64,000 bases of DNA from Bos javanicus (GCF_032452875.1 NC_083883.1:55364698-55428697); one strand, 5' to 3'. Positions 11,675-25,504 are shown, counted from the first letter of the stretch. Numbers and translations: made by a program. The notes: generated by a model not told the origin, from the sequence alone.

Positions 11675-12568
11675 CCTGACTCTTCTCTTAATGGAATCCT
11701 GTGAAAATGCAAGGGAACAAAGCATCCTTCTCAGGTCAGTCATACCCAAAGAGTGGTCTCTCTCCCCATTCTTCAGGGAAATCAAATCAGAGGCAAAGTC
11801 ATCACCGTGGAAACGATGAACCAGAAAGGAAGAAACTCAGTTTGTCAGGCTTCCAGGCTAGATTTGGTGGCACTAAGCTATAGCTCTGCCTCTTCTGGCA
11901 CTACAGCGAGAATCTCACAAGTACCAAGAAGACAGAAAGGCAACCAATAGCTCCTCCATTTCCTTCATTGTTTGCTTACTGCATGTCCCTCTTGCACCTT
12001 TGTATCAGGAGACTGAACAAGTTGACTCCCTTTCTCTTGGGTGAAAACCTTTAAAGTATCATGTTCAGCCCAAATTATGGGGCAAGAAGTTCATGTGGAA
12101 CACAGCTTCAGTCCTCAGTTTCCAAAGTTAACTTTACTGGGAAGGATTAAGGAGATACCTTTTAAAAGCAATGCAATTTGTGCATAAAGTAAAAACTTTA
12201 AATGTCAAGAAATAGCATTTCCAATAGTTAGATGTCTTTTATTAACAAGAAGAACTGTTTCATAAGACATTTAAATGATATAAGCCAAAGCCAAAATCAA
12301 ATGTTTAGGATGAAGGCAAAGCTTCACTTTGAGGCAAAAGGAAAGCCTTTAATTTGTTTAACCAAAAGAAAAGGAAAACTCTTCCTGTCATGTCAGATCG
12401 CATCCCACCTGTCAGTACACACTGACCATTGGCAGAATATCTTCCCTGAGGTTATTCCCTGAGGCTCAGATGTGGTTCTAGGGCTGCTCAGACCTCAGTC
12501 CTGGGCGAGAACACAGGCAGTGACTCAACATTGAGAAGTTTCTGAGTCTCTTCTTTGGTGTTTGAGGC
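11675..12568 (-). other. 5' UTR, intron 1 and exon 1 region of copy B
   Basis: Exon 2 begins at 11698 after a TTTTCACAG acceptor, leaving 24 untranslated bases before the ATG. Exon 1 should lie at about 12455-12545 by alignment with D and E. The donor used there (CA/GTAAGT) reads CAGGGAATA in B. The next plausible donor is CAG/GTGGGA at 12408-12407. Confidence 0.5.
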
Positions 12569-12576
12569 TTTTATAG
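12569..12576 (-). promoter_or_regulatory. TATA box of copy B
   Basis: CTATAAAA on the minus strand, at the position where D and E have the same element. Transcription would start about 30 bases downstream, near 12540. Confidence 0.6.
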
Positions 12577-14472
12577 AACTTTCTAATCACATCTGCCCTC
12601 CTTTCAACTGCTAACTTCCAATTAGAAGTCATTACCTGATTAGATTCCACAAATTCTCTCAGGTTAATGCTGATTGGGTTACAGTATATCTCCAGATGAT
12701 TGAGGGAGGGGGTGGGACCTAGGACTTTTTCATTGGTTCACTCCACAAAATAGGATTGAGTTTTGCTAATATGGATAGTTGTATTCCTGGGTGGGAGTAA
12801 GGGAAGGGATTATGTGTCCCAAATATTATACAAAAAAACAAAACCCAAGACAATGTCTGGAAAACCTCATTGTTGCATGATTTTTGTCCAAATTAAAATT
12901 ATTAAATGTCCTAGAATTAAAGCAGCTTCATAAAAGCAGTGGTGTTATTTCCAAAGGAAACAAAATAAACTCTTATTTGTTTCAAGTTCACACTTAGGTC
13001 TTATATGGGAAATGGCAGATTATGAGTTTATTCACAGGGGCTTGCAACTGGAGATGTCACTGGCCCTCCAGGCTTAATTGCTGACAGAGAACATCTGGTC
13101 AATCCTGTGAGAACTAAGGGTGGGTGCTGGGCAGTGTGGTGGTGGCCCTTCCTAAAGGGGCCCTGTGAATGACTCAAACAGCCTCATGCATGTGGTTTTG
13201 TTTGTTTGTTTTTCTCTTGGAAAGAAGGACACTAAAGGCTTTTCTTTGGGTGATATTTAGAAACTAAACAGGAGTGGCTAAGAGGAGACAGTCATCTTTG
13301 AGGGTGTTTCCTGCTAGAATGTTGAGTTCAGGACATCAAATTGACTTGAAAAGACTAAATCTGAGAATCTGAGTGGAAGGAGTCATGACCAACTCTGTGA
13401 AGGACATTTGCACACCTGAGAATCAGTGAGGGTGGTCACTGTGGGTTCTTTGGGAACTCAGAGACCAGGTGGCGGGAATGTGAATCAGTCACAGCTAACC
13501 TTGTTTTCACTGTGCCTGCTGCTACCAGTAACCATTGTCTTTTAGGTTCTTCACACAGAGGATGCAGCCAAGATAGCAATTAATCCCAGGCATATTCCTG
13601 GAATCCTGGGAGCTGAACCATAATCCCATTGGTCTCTTCTACATATTTTTTGATATTACATGGATATTACTTGACTTATTCTGATACTTATTTTGTGAGT
13701 AGGGTAAAGACATGATTTGCTGTCTATTTCCCAGTTCCCCTGGTTGCTGCTGGATCATGTTGCAAGGATTAACAAGGGAGCAAGACACCAGCAGGGGATA
13801 CTTTGCTGTACCTGGCTGCGAGTCAGGGGTTGCACTTGAGTGGCCCAGGGTTTTTCTAGGGGCTGAATCAGAAGCACTTTGCTCTTACAGGGAAGTTTAA
13901 ACAGAAGGATAACAGAGGCTTCAAGGAACCTCCAAGATTTAATTGTGACTTACTAAGATTGAGGACGATGGGAAAGGATCAGGTACGGAGAAAGAAAGTA
14001 AGGAGTCTGTTAGGTCATATTAGACTTGAGATGGTCATAACATTAAGTAAAAAGAAACATCAAGTACCGAATAGCACTTGCAACAAAATCCTATTCATAT
14101 GGCAAATGTTTCTTGTGAAATTCAAATTTTATACCTGGAATGACAGGACTGTGGGGATGCAAAGGCAATTCCAGCCCCAGCAACATCAACATCAGGCTAA
14201 CAAACCAACATTGGTCTCAGGTCTAGAACAACAAAGACATTCATTTCCCTGTCATTGTAAGTCACGTTAGAGTTCCTTGCTGACCACTTTTCTCATACTA
14301 GAGGTTACAGGATGGCCAAATATATTCCACACACAGTGTTTTAACAAAGAAAATTTGTTGCTAGAGGAAAAGAATCCCATGTTTTATATCACAATTTCCT
14401 CTCCACTGTCCCTTAGCAGAAAAATATTTAAAGAAAAATGTAGCAACACTGAACCCAACATCACAAAAGGCA
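12577..14472. other. 5' flank of copy B and unassigned DNA
   Basis: To about 13620 it aligns loosely with the 5' flanks of D (44730-45700) and E (62180-63420). From 13690 to 14472 I recognise nothing. Short ORFs here are not conserved. Confidence 0.5.
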
Positions 14473-16976
14473 TCAGTTCAGTTCAGTTCAGTCGCTCAGT
14501 CGTGTCCGATATTAGATATTAGAGCTAATATCCACAAAAGATGTCCTTTTCATTATAGGGGACTGGAATGCAAAAGTAGAAAGTCAAGAAACACCTGGAG
14601 TAACAGGCAAATTTGGCCTTGGAATACGGAATGAAGCAGGGCAAAGACTAATAGAGTTTTGCCAAGAAAATGCACTGGTCATAACAAACACCCTCTTCCA
14701 ACAACACAAGAGAAGACTCTACACATGGACCATCACCAGATGGTCAACACCGAAATCAGATTGATTATATTCTTTGCAGCCAAAGATGGAGAAGCCCTAT
14801 ACAGTCAACAAAAACAAGACCAGGAGTTGACTGTGGCTCAGATCATGAACTCCTTATTATCAAATTCAGACTGAAATTGAAGAAAGTAGGGAAAACCACT
14901 AGACCATTCAGGTATGACCTAAATCAAATCCCTTATGATTATACAGTGGAAGTGAGAAATAGATTTAAGGGCCTAGATCTGATAGATAGAGTGCCTGATG
15001 AACTATGGACTGAGGTTCCTGACATTGTACAGGAGACAGGGATCAAGACCATCCCCATGGAAAAGAAATGCAAAAAAGCAAAATGGCTGTCTGGGGAGGC
15101 CTTACAAATAGCTGTGAAAAGAAGAAAAGCAAAAAGCAAAGGAGAAAAGGAAAGATATAAGCATCTGTATGCAGAGTTCCAAAGAATAGCAAGAAGAGAT
15201 AAGAAAGCCTTCCTCAGCCATCAATGCAAAGAAATAGAGGAAAACAACAGAATGGAAAAGACTACAGATCTCTTCCAGAAAATCAGAGATACCAAGGGAA
15301 CATTTCAGGCAAAGATGGGCTCGATAAAGGACAGAAATGGTATGGACCTAACAGAAGCAGAAGATATTAAGAAGACATGGCAAGAATACACAGAAGAACT
15401 GTACAAAAAAGATCTTCACAACCCAGATATTCACGATGGTGTGATCACTGACCTAGAGCCAGACATCCTGGAATGTGAAGTCAAATGGGCCTTAGAAAGC
15501 ATCACTACGAACAAAGCTAGTGGAGGTGATGGAATTCCAGTTGAGCTATTTCAAATGCTGAAAGATGATGCTGTGAAAGTTCTGAACTCAATATGTCAGC
15601 AAATTTGGAAAACTCAGCAGTGGCCACAGGACTGGAAAAGGTCAGTTTTCATTCCAATCCCAAAGAAAGGCAATGCCAAAGAATGCTCAAACGACCGCAC
15701 AATTGCACTCATCTCACATGCTAGTAAAGTAATGCTCAAAATTCTCCAAGCCAGGCTTCAGCAATACGTGAACCGTGAACTTTCTGATGTTCAAGCTGGT
15801 TTTAGAAAAGGCAAAGGAACCAGAGACCAAATTGCCAACATCCACTGGATCATGGAAAAAGCAAGAAAGTTCCGGGAAAACACCTATATCTGCTTTATTG
15901 ACTATGCCAAAGCCTTTGACTGTGTGGATCACAATAAACTGTGGGAAATTCTTCAAAAGATGGGAATACCAGACCACCTGACCTGCCTCTTAAGAAATCT
16001 GTATACAGGTCAGGAAGCAACAGTTAGAACTGGACATGGAACAACAGACTGGTTCCAAATAGGAAAAGGAGTATGTCAAGGCTGTATATTGTCACCCTGA
16101 TTATTTAACTTATATGCAGAGTATATCATGAAAAACGCTGGACTAGAAGAAACACAAGCTGGAATCAAGATTGCTGGGAGAAATATCAATATCCTCAGAT
16201 ATGCAGATGACACCACCCTTATGGCAGAAAATGAAGAGGAACTAAAAATCCTCTTGATGAAAGTGAAAGTGGAGAGTGAAAAAGTTGGCTTAATGCTCAA
16301 TATTCAGAAATGAAGATCATGGCATCCGGTCCCATCACTTCATGGGAAATGGATGGGGAAACAGTGGAAACAGTGTCAGACTTTATTTTTGGGGGGCTCC
16401 AAAATCACTGCAGATGGTGACTGCAGCCATGAAATTAAAAGATGCTTACTCCTTGGAAGAAAAATTATGACCAAACTAGATAGCATATTGAAAAGCAGAG
16501 ACATTACTTTGCCAACAAAGGTCCGTCTAGTCAAGGCTATGGTTTTTCCAGTGGTCATGTATGGATGTGAGAGTTGGACTGTGAAGAAGGCTGAGCGCCG
16601 AAGAATTGATGCTTCTGAACTGTGGTGTTGGAGAAGACTCTTGAGAGTCTCTTGGACTGCAAGGAAATCCAACCAGTCCATTCTGAAGGAGATCAGCCCT
16701 GGGATTTCTTTGGAAGGAATGATGCTGAAGCTGAAACTCCAGTAATTTGGCCACTCATGCGAAGAGTTGACTCATTGGAAAAGACCCTGATGCTGGGAAA
16801 TATTGAAGGCAGGAGGAGAAGGGGACGACAGAGGATGAGATGGCTGGATGGCATCACTGACTCGATGGACGTGAGTCTGAGTGAACTCTGGGAGGTGGTG
16901 ATGGACAGGGAGGCCTGGCGTACTGCGATTCATGGGGTTGCAAAGAGTCGGACAAGACTGAGCGACTGATCTGATC
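14473..16976 (+). mobile_element. BovB (RTE) LINE, 5' truncated, most of ORF2
   Basis: Endonuclease C-terminal sequence, then a 407-codon open stretch (14877-16100) with reverse transcriptase motifs FIDYAKAFD and GVCQGCILSP. A single TGA at 16098-16100 replaces a Cys codon (other copies read LSPCLFNLYAEY), after which the frame continues. YADDTTL follows near 16200, then a frameshift and the C-terminal domain. The 3' end is GACAAGACTGAGCGACTG plus ATCTG repeats. The first 36 bases (14473-14508) are an antisense copy of a BovB 3' end, so the 5' junction is rearranged. Not autonomous. Confidence 0.93.
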
Positions 16977-16978
16977 TG

Positions 16979-17808
16979 AGAGTACATCATGGGAAATCCA
17001 GGGCTGGATGAAGCTCAAGCTGGAATCAAGATTACTGGAAGAAATAGCAATATCTTCAAATATGCAGATGATACCACCATAATGGCAGAAAGCAAAGAGG
17101 AATTAAAGAACTTCTTGATGAAAGTGAAAGAGCAGAAAGTGAAAAAACTGGCTTAAAACTCAACATTCAAAAAATTAAGATCATGGTATCTAGTCCCATC
17201 ACTTCATGGTAAATAGATGGGGAAAAAATGAAAATAGAGACAAACTTTACTTTCTTGGGCTCCAGAATCACTGTGGACAGTGACTGCAGTCACAAAATTA
17301 AAAGATCGTTGCTCCTTGGAAGAAAAGCTATGAAGAAACCAGACAGCATATTACAAGGCAGAGAAGTCACTTTGCTGACAAAGTCCATATAGTCAAACTA
17401 TGGTTTTTCCAGTAGCTATGTACAGATGTGAGAGTTAGACCACAAAGAGGGCTGAGTGCTGAAGAATTCATGCTTTCAAAATGAGAGGCTAGAGAAGACT
17501 CAAGAGTCCCTTCAACAGCAAGGAGATCAAACTAGCCAATCCAAAAGGAAATCAACCCTGAATATTCATTCAAAGGACTGATGCTGAAGCTCAAGCTCCA
17601 ATACTTTGGCCACCTGATGCAAAGAGCTGATTCACTGGAAAAGACTCTGATGCTGGGAAGGATTGAAGGCAGGAGGAGAAGGGGGCGACAGAGGATGAGA
17701 TGGTTGGATGGCATCACCGACTCAGTGGACATGAGTGTGACAAACTCTGCGAGATGGTGAAAGATATTCCATGGGGTTGAAAAGAGTTGGACATGACTGA
17801 GTGACTGA
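16979..17808 (+). mobile_element. BovB LINE, 3' fragment, older
   Basis: Begins within ORF2 just before the YADD region (read here as YADDTTIMAE) and runs to GACATGACTGAGTGACTG. More diverged than its left neighbour; it carries many indels and no long ORF. Confidence 0.9.
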
Positions 17809-18154
17809 AAAACTCATCTCCACTTCCAGTCTTCTCTTAAGCTTTTCCTTAGAGACAAATATTTCAGTTGCTATTTCAGTAAACAAAGGATGTTGAAGCC
17901 AAAAGGCCATCATCCACTGCAGCTGCCCCCAAAACAGTATGCCCCAAGGGGAATTCAAGCAGGAGAAAACAGGATGGTGTCCTGAGGTAGTTAAGATGTG
18001 TATCATATGGATATGGGCCATATGCATATCATATGGACTTCAATAAGTCCAGACTTTTGCTAATGCATATCATATTCATATTGATATATATATCACATGG
18101 ACTTCAGTAAGTTCAGGCTCCTGCCTCTTTCCGTACATAAAAAAAGCATGAAAA
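17809..18154. other. Duplicated flank, matches about 47345-47616
   Basis: No gene. Shared markers include AAGCTTTTCCTT, GACAAATATTTCAGTTGC and CAAAAGGCCAT. It holds a local ATATGG/CATATCATATGG repeat near 18000-18080. Paralogous to the flank upstream of copy D. Confidence 0.65.
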
Positions 18155-19019
18155 GGAACTTCCCTGGTGTTCCAGTGGTTAAGAATCCACCTGCCAATTA
18201 ACAAAGACCTAGAAGAACTAAAGACTAAACATACACAGACAAACAACATAATTACAGAAATTAAAAATACTCTAGAAAGAATAAATAGAAGAATATCTGA
18301 AGCAGAAGAATAGATCAGTGAGCTGTAAGATGAAATGGTGAAAATAACTGCTGAAGAGGAGAATAAAGTAAAAAGAATGAAAAGAACTGAGAATAGTCTC
18401 AGAGATCTCTGGGACAATATTAAATGTACCAACATTCAAATTATAGGGGTCCCAGAAGAAGAAGAGAAAAAGAAAGGGTATGAGAAAATTTTTGAAGAGA
18501 TTATAGTTGAAAATTTCCCCAACATGGAAAAGGAAATAGTCAATCAAGTCCAAGAGGTGCAAAGAGTCACATACAGGATAAACCCAAGGAGAAACATGCC
18601 AAGATACATACTAATCAAACTAAAAAGATTAAACACAAAGAAAGAATATTAAAAGCAACAAAGGAAAAGCAACAAGCAACATACAAGGGAAACCCCATAA
18701 ATTTAACAGCTGATTATTCAGCAGAAACTCTGCAGGCCAGAATGGAATGGCAGGACATATTTAAAGTACTGAAAGGGGAAAATCTATAACCAAGATTACT
18801 CTACTGAAAGGATCTCATTCAAAATTGATCTCATTCAAAAGGATCTCATTCAAAATAAACAGCTTTTCAGACAAGCAAAAGTTAACAGAATTCAGAACCA
18901 CCAAACCAGCTTTACAACAAATGTTAAAGGGAGTTATAGTGTCAGAAAATACAAAAGAAGAAAAAGATCTACAAAAACAAAGCTCAAACAATTAAGAATA
19001 AGGCAATAGAAACAAATAT

Positions 19020-19052
19020 GTATACATATATATATATATACACACACACATA
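19020..19052. repeat. (TA)n(CA)n microsatellite in L1
   Basis: Short TA run followed by CA repeats, between L1 ORF1 and ORF2. Confidence 0.8.
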
Positions 19053-19345
19053 TAAAATCACTTTAAATGTAAATGGAGACAGGCTGAATGGATACAAAAA
19101 CAAGACACACATATATGCTGTTTATAAGAAACCCACTTCAGACCTAAAGACATACACACACTGAAAGTGAGAGGATGGAAAAATATATTCCATGCAAATG
19201 AAAAGCAAAAGAAAGCTGGAGTAGCAATCATCATATCAGAAAAAGTAGACCTTAAAATAAAGATTACAAGAGATAAGGAAGAACGCTACATAATGATCAA
19301 GGGATCAATCCAAGAGGAAGACAAAACAATTGTAAATATCTATGC

Positions 19346-20990
19346 TATGGACCTAACAGAAGCAGAAGATATTAAGAAGAGGTAGCAAGAATACGCAGAA
19401 AAACTATACAAAAAAGATGTTCATGACACAGATAATCATGATGCTGTGATCACTCACCTAGAGCCAGACATCCTGGAATGGGAAGTCAGGTGGGCCTTAG
19501 GAAGCATCACTATGAACAAAGCCAGTGGAGGTGATGGAATTCCAGTTGAGCTATTTCAAATCCTGAAAGATGATGCTTTGAAAGTTCTGAACTCAATATG
19601 TCAGCAAATTTGGAAAACTCAGCAGTGGCCACAGGACTGGAAAAGGTCAGTTTTCATTCCAGTCCCAAAGAAAGGCAATGCCAAAGAATGCTCAAACTAC
19701 CTCACAATTGCAGTCATCTCACACGCTAGTAAAGTAATGCTCAAAATTCTCCAAGCCAGGCTTCAGAAATATGTGAACCATGAACTTCCAGATGTTCAAG
19801 CTGGTTTTAGAAAAGGCAGAGGAACCAGAAACCACATTGCCAACATCTGCTGGATCATCGAAAAAGCAAGAGAGTTCGAGAAAAACATCAATTTCTGCTT
19901 TATTGACTATGCCAAAACTTTTGACTGTGTGGATCACAATAAACTGTAGAAAATTCTGAAAGAGATAGGAATACCAGATCACATGACCTGCCTCTTGAGA
20001 AATCTGTATGAAGGTCAGGAAGCAACAATTAGAACTGAACATGGAACAACAGACTGGTTCCAAATAGGAAAAGGAGTATGTCAAGGCTGTATATTGTCAC
20101 CCTGCTTATTTAACTTATATGCAGAGTACATCATGAGAAACACTGGGCTGGAAGAAGCTCAAGCTGGAGTCAGGATTGCCAGGAGAAATATCAATAACCT
20201 CAGATATGCAGATGACACCACCCTTATGGCAGAAAGTGAAAAAGAACTAAAGAGCCTCTTTATGAAAGTGAAAGAGGAGAATGAAAAAGTTGGCTTAAAG
20301 CTCAATATTCAGAAAACTAAGATCATGACATCCAGTCTCATCACTTCGTGGCAAATAGATGGAGAAACAGTGGAAACAGTGTCAGACTTTATTTTTGGGG
20401 CTCCAAAATCACGGCAGATGGTGATTGCAGCCATGAAATTAAAAGACACTTACTCCTTGGAAGGAAAGTTATGACCAACCTAGATAGCATATTCAAAAGC
20501 AGAGACATTACTTTGCCAACAAAGGTCCATCTAGTCAAGGCTATGGTTTTTCCTGTGGTCATGTATGGATGTGAGAGAGTTGGACTGTGAAGAAGGCTGA
20601 GCACCGAAGAATTGATGATTTTGAACTGTGGTGCTGGAGAAGACTTTTGAGAGTCCCTTGGACTGCAAGGAGATCCAACCAGTCCATTCTAAAAGAGATC
20701 AGTCCTGGGTGTTCATTGGAAGGACTGACATTGAAGCTGAAACTTCAATAATTTGGCTACCTGATGCGAAGAGCTGACTCATTTGAAAAGACCCTGATGC
20801 TGGGAAAGATTGAGGGCAGGAGGAGAAGGGGACGACAGAGGATGAGATGGTTGGATGGCATCATTGACTCAATGGACATGAGTTTGGGTGAACTCCAGGA
20901 GTTGGTGATGGACAGGGAGGCCTGGCATGCTGCGGTTCATGGGTCACAAAGAGTCAGATATGACTGAGCAACTGAACTGAACTGAACTGA
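19346..20990 (+). mobile_element. BovB LINE nested in L1, 5' truncated
   Basis: Begins at TATGGACCTAACAGAAGCAG in the middle of the BovB body and ends with GACTGAGCAACTGAACTGA repeats. Motifs FIDYAKTFD, GVCQGCILSP and RYADDTTLMAE are present in two open stretches (19446-19949, 19983-20474) separated by a TAG. The L1 sequence TATCTATG/CACCCAATA is split cleanly, with a short ATGC-type duplication. Confidence 0.93.
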
Positions 20991-23900
20991 TGCACCCAAT
21001 ATAGGAGCACCTCAATACATAAGACAAACACTAACAGACATAAAAGGAGAAATTGATAGTAACACAGCAATAGTAGGAGACTTTAACACCCAACTCATAT
21101 CAATGGACAGATCATCAAGATAGAAAATTAATAAGGACCCACAAGTCTTATATGATAGATTAGACAAGATGGATCTCATTGATATCTTCAGGACATTCCA
21201 TCCAAATGCAGATGAATATACCTTCTCAAATGCTCATGGAACTTTCTCTAGAATAGAATACATCTTGGATCACAAATCAAACCTCAGTAAATTTAATAAA
21301 ATTGAAATCATATCAAGCATCTTTTCTGACCACAATGCTATGAAACTAGATATCAATTACAAGAAAAAAAAAACTGTAAAAATCACAAACTCATAGAGAT
21401 TAAACAATACATTTCTAAATAATGAACACGTTATTGAAGAAATCCAAAAGGAAATAAAAAAATTCATAGAAAAACATGACAATGAAAACAAGACAACTCA
21501 AAACCTATGGGATGCAGCAAAAGCAGTTCTAAGAGGGAAGTTTATAGTAATACAATCTTACCTCAAGAAACAAGAAAAACATCGAATAGACAACCTAACT
21601 TTACACCTAAAACAATTGGAAAAAGAAGAACAAAAACCCAAAATTAGTAGAAGAAAAGAAATCATAAAGATATGAGCAGAAATACATGAAAAAGAAATGA
21701 AAGAAACAACAGTAAAGATTAATAAAACTAAAAGCTGGTTCTTTGAGAAGATAAATAAAATTGACAAACTTTTAGCCAGACTCATCAAGCAAAAAAGAGA
21801 GAAGAATCAAATCAACAAAATTAGAAATGAAAAAGGAGAGGTTACAACAGACAATGCAGAAATACAAAGGATTATAAGAGACTATTATGAACAACTATAT
21901 GGCAATAAAATGGATAACCTGGAAGAAATGGACAGATTCTTAGAAAAGTTCAATCTTGCAAGACTAAACCAGGAAGAAATAGAAATTAGAGACAACCCAA
22001 TTATAAGCACTGAAATTGAAACTGTGATCAAAAATTTCCCAAAAAACAAAAGCCCAGAACCAGATAGCTTCACAGGAGAATTCTATCAAGCATTTGGAGA
22101 AGAGCTAATGCTTATCCTTCTAAAACTCTTTCCAAAAATTACAGAGGAAGGAACACTTCCAAACTCATTCTAGGAGGCCACCATCACCCAGATACTAAAA
22201 CCAGACAAAGATAACACACACAAAAAAGAAAACTACAAGCCAGTATCACTGATGAACATAGATTCAAAAATCCTCAACAAAATCTTAGCAAACAGAATTC
22301 AGCAACACATCAAAAAGCTCATACACCATGATCAAGTTGGGTTTATTCCAGGGATGCAAGGATTCTTCAACATATGCAAATCAATGTGATACACCATATT
22401 AACAAATTGAAAGATAAAAACCATATGATAATCTCAATAATGCAGAAAAAGGCTTTGACAAAATTCAGCACCCATTTATGATGAAAACTCTTCAAAAAAT
22501 GGGCATAGAAGGAACCTACCTCAACATAGTAAAGGTCATATATGAAGAGCCTACAGCAAACATTATTCTCAGTGGTGAAAAAATGAAACCATTCCCCCTA
22601 AGATCAGGAACAAGATAAGCATGTCCACTTTCACCACTAATATTCAACATAGTTCTGGAAGTCATAGCTAAAGCATTCAGAGAAGAAAAAGAAATAAAAG
22701 GAATCCAGATCAGAAAAGAAGAAGTAAAGCTCTCACCTGTTTGCAGGTAACATGACACTGTGCATAGAAAACCCTAATCAGAAAATTACTAGAGCTAAAG
22801 AGTGAATTTAGCAAAGTCACAGGATACAAAATCAATACACAGAAATCACTTGCATTCCTATATTCTAACAATGAAAAATCAGAAAGAGAAATTAAGAAAT
22901 CAATCCCATTCACCTCGCAACAAAAAGATTAAAATATCTAGGAATAAACCTACCCAAGGAGACAAAATAACTGTATGCAGAAAATTATAAGACACTGATG
23001 AAAGAAATCAAAGATGACATAAAAGATGGAGAGATATTCCTGGTTAGGAAGAATCAGTATTGTGAAAATGAGTATACTATAGATTCAAACGCAATCTATA
23101 GATTCAATGAGACCCCTATCAAATTACCAATGCCACTTTTAACAAAACTAGAAAAAAATAAGTCAAAATTTATATTGAAACACAGAAGACCCCAAATAGC
23201 CAAAGCATTCTTGAGAAAGAATATTGGAGGTGGAGGAATCAACCTTTCTGATTTCAGATTATTCTACAAAGCTACAATCATCAAAACAGTATGGTACTGG
23301 CACAAAAACAGAAATATAGACCAATGGAACAAGATAGAAAGCCCAGAAATAAACCCATGCACCTATGGGTACCTTATTTTTGACACAGGAGGCAAGAATA
23401 TACAATAGGGCAAAGACAGCCTCTTCAATAAGTGGTTCTGGGAAAACTGTACAGTGACATGTAAAAGAATGATATTAGAACACTTCCTAACATCATACAC
23501 AAACATAAACTCAAAACAGATTAAAGACCTAAATGTAAGACCAGAAGTATAAAACTCTTAGAGGAAAACATAGGCAGAAGACTCAATGACATAAATCAAA
23601 GCAAGATCCACTATGACCCACCTCCTCGAGTGATGGAAATAAAAACAAAAGTAAGCAGTTGGGACCTGATTAAACTTAAAAGCTTATGCACAGCAAAGGA
23701 AATTATAAGCAAGGTGAAAAGACACCCCACAGAATGGGAGAAAATAATAGCAAATGAAACAACTGACGAAGGATTAATTTCCAAAATACATAAACAGCTC
23801 ATACAACTCAAAACCAGAAAAACAAACAATCCAATCAAAAAGTGGGGAAAAGACCTGAACAGACATTTTTCCAAAGAAGACATACATATGACTAATAAAC

Positions 23901-25093
23901 ACATGAAAAGATGCTCAACAACACTCATTATTAGAGAAATGAAAATCAAAACTACAATGAGACATCACCTCACAACAGTCAGAATGGCCATCATCAAAAA
24001 GTCTACAAACAATAAATGCTGGAGAGGTTATAGAAAAAAGGGAACCCTCTTGCACTGCTGGTGGGAATGTAAATTGATACAGCCACTATGGAAGATGGTA
24101 TGGAGATTCCATTAAAAAAATTAGGAATAAAACCACCATATGACCCAGCAATCCCACTCCTGGGCATATACCCTGAGGAAACCAAAATTGAAAAAGACAT
24201 ACGTACTCCAATGTTCACTGAAGCCCTATTTACAATAGCTAGAGCATGGAAGCAACCTAGATGTCCATCAACAGATGAAAGGATAAAGAAGTTGTGGTAC
24301 ATATACACAATGGAATATTACTCAGCCATAAAAAGGAACGCATTTGAATCAGTTCTAATGAGATGGATTAAACTAGAGCCTATTATACTGAGTGAAGTAA
24401 GTCAGAAAGAGAAAGATAAATATGGTATACTAATGCATATATACAGAATCTAGAAAGATGGCATCAAAGAATTTATTTGCAGGGCAGCAAAGCAGAAACA
24501 GACATAGAGAACAGACTTATGGACATGAGGAGAGGGGAAGAGAGGGTGAGACGAATGGAGAGAGTAACATGTAAACTTACATTACCATATGTAAAATAGA
24601 TAGCCAATAGGAATTTGCTGTATGTTTCAGGGAACTCAAACAGGGCCTCTGTATCACCCTAGAAGGCTAAGATGGGGTGGGAAATGGGAGCGAGGTTCAA
24701 AAGGGAGGAGACATGCGTATACCTATGGCTGATTCATGTTGAGGTTTGACAGAAAAGCAACAAAATTCTGTAAAGAAATTATGCTTCAATGAAAAAACAA
24801 ATTAAAAAAAAATAAAAGAATCCACCTGTCAGTGCAAGGGATACAGCTTGGAACCCTGGTCTGGGAAGATTCCATATGCTGTGGAGGAACTAAACCCACG
24901 CTCCATAACTCCTGAGCACTCGACTATAGCCTGAGACCTGTGACTACTGAAGCCCACATGCCCTGGAGCCCATGCTCTGCAATGAAAGAAGCCAGCAAAA
25001 TGAGAAACCAATGCATTTCAACTAGAGAGTAACCCCTGCTTGCCAGAACAAGAGAAAGGCTGCACTCAGCAAAGAAGACCCCGTACAGCCTCC

Positions 25094-25504
25094 CTGCCCC
25101 CCTCAAAAAGTACATAAATAAATAACAATTTTTAAAAAGCATGAAAATCATTGAGATGTATCATTTTTATCATATGAAGTAATCTTTTGATGTTTTCCGA
25201 ATGTTTTTTCAGGAAATGACTTTACATAATCTGGCTTTCCCATATAACTTTTTTTCCTCCTTATAACTTTTAGTTCCTCAGAGCAATCTGAGAAGCCACC
25301 TTTCTGGCCATAATCTTCTGTAAAGTCACCAAGTAAAACATATTTGTCACATTTTAAGTTGTGCATTTCTTGTCATTTTACATGCTCTTCCAAGACCTTT
25401 TCCCAACCCACAGTGTCCTGTCCCCACTCACCTGAGTTCCAGGCGTTAGATGAAAACTGTCGACTAAAACACCTGAAAGTCACCACCTGAAAGTAGAGAA
25501 TTAT
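25094..25504. other. Duplicated flank, matches 47913-48325
   Basis: No gene. Shared markers: GCTCTTCCAAGACCTTTT, CTGAGTTCCAGG and CACCTGAAAGTAGAGAATTA. Confidence 0.65.

Larger units (their letters stand above)
18196..24815 (+). mobile_element. L1 LINE, 5' truncated, with nested BovB
   Basis: Starts inside ORF1: the coiled-coil remnant ERINRRISEAEE and then RDLWDNIKCTNIQIIGVPEE are readable around 18270-18460. ORF2 endonuclease sequence runs to 19345, is interrupted by BovB (19346-20990), and resumes. Reverse transcriptase and C-terminal regions run to about 24450, then the 3' UTR and an A-rich tail. ORF2 is broken by many stops. The catalytic FADD site reads FAGN (about 22745), so the enzyme is dead. 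Target-site duplication AAGAATCCACCTGCC (18181-18195) / AAGAATCCACCTGTC (24816-24830). Without BovB it is about 4.98 kb. Confidence 0.95.
18155..25093 (+). mobile_element. CHR-2 SINE split by an L1
   Basis: 5' part at 18155-18195 (GGAACTTCCCTGGTGTTCCA) and the remainder at 24816-25093 (GATTCCATATGCTGTGGAGG and on). The uninterrupted paralogue is at 47617-47912. Confidence 0.88.
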
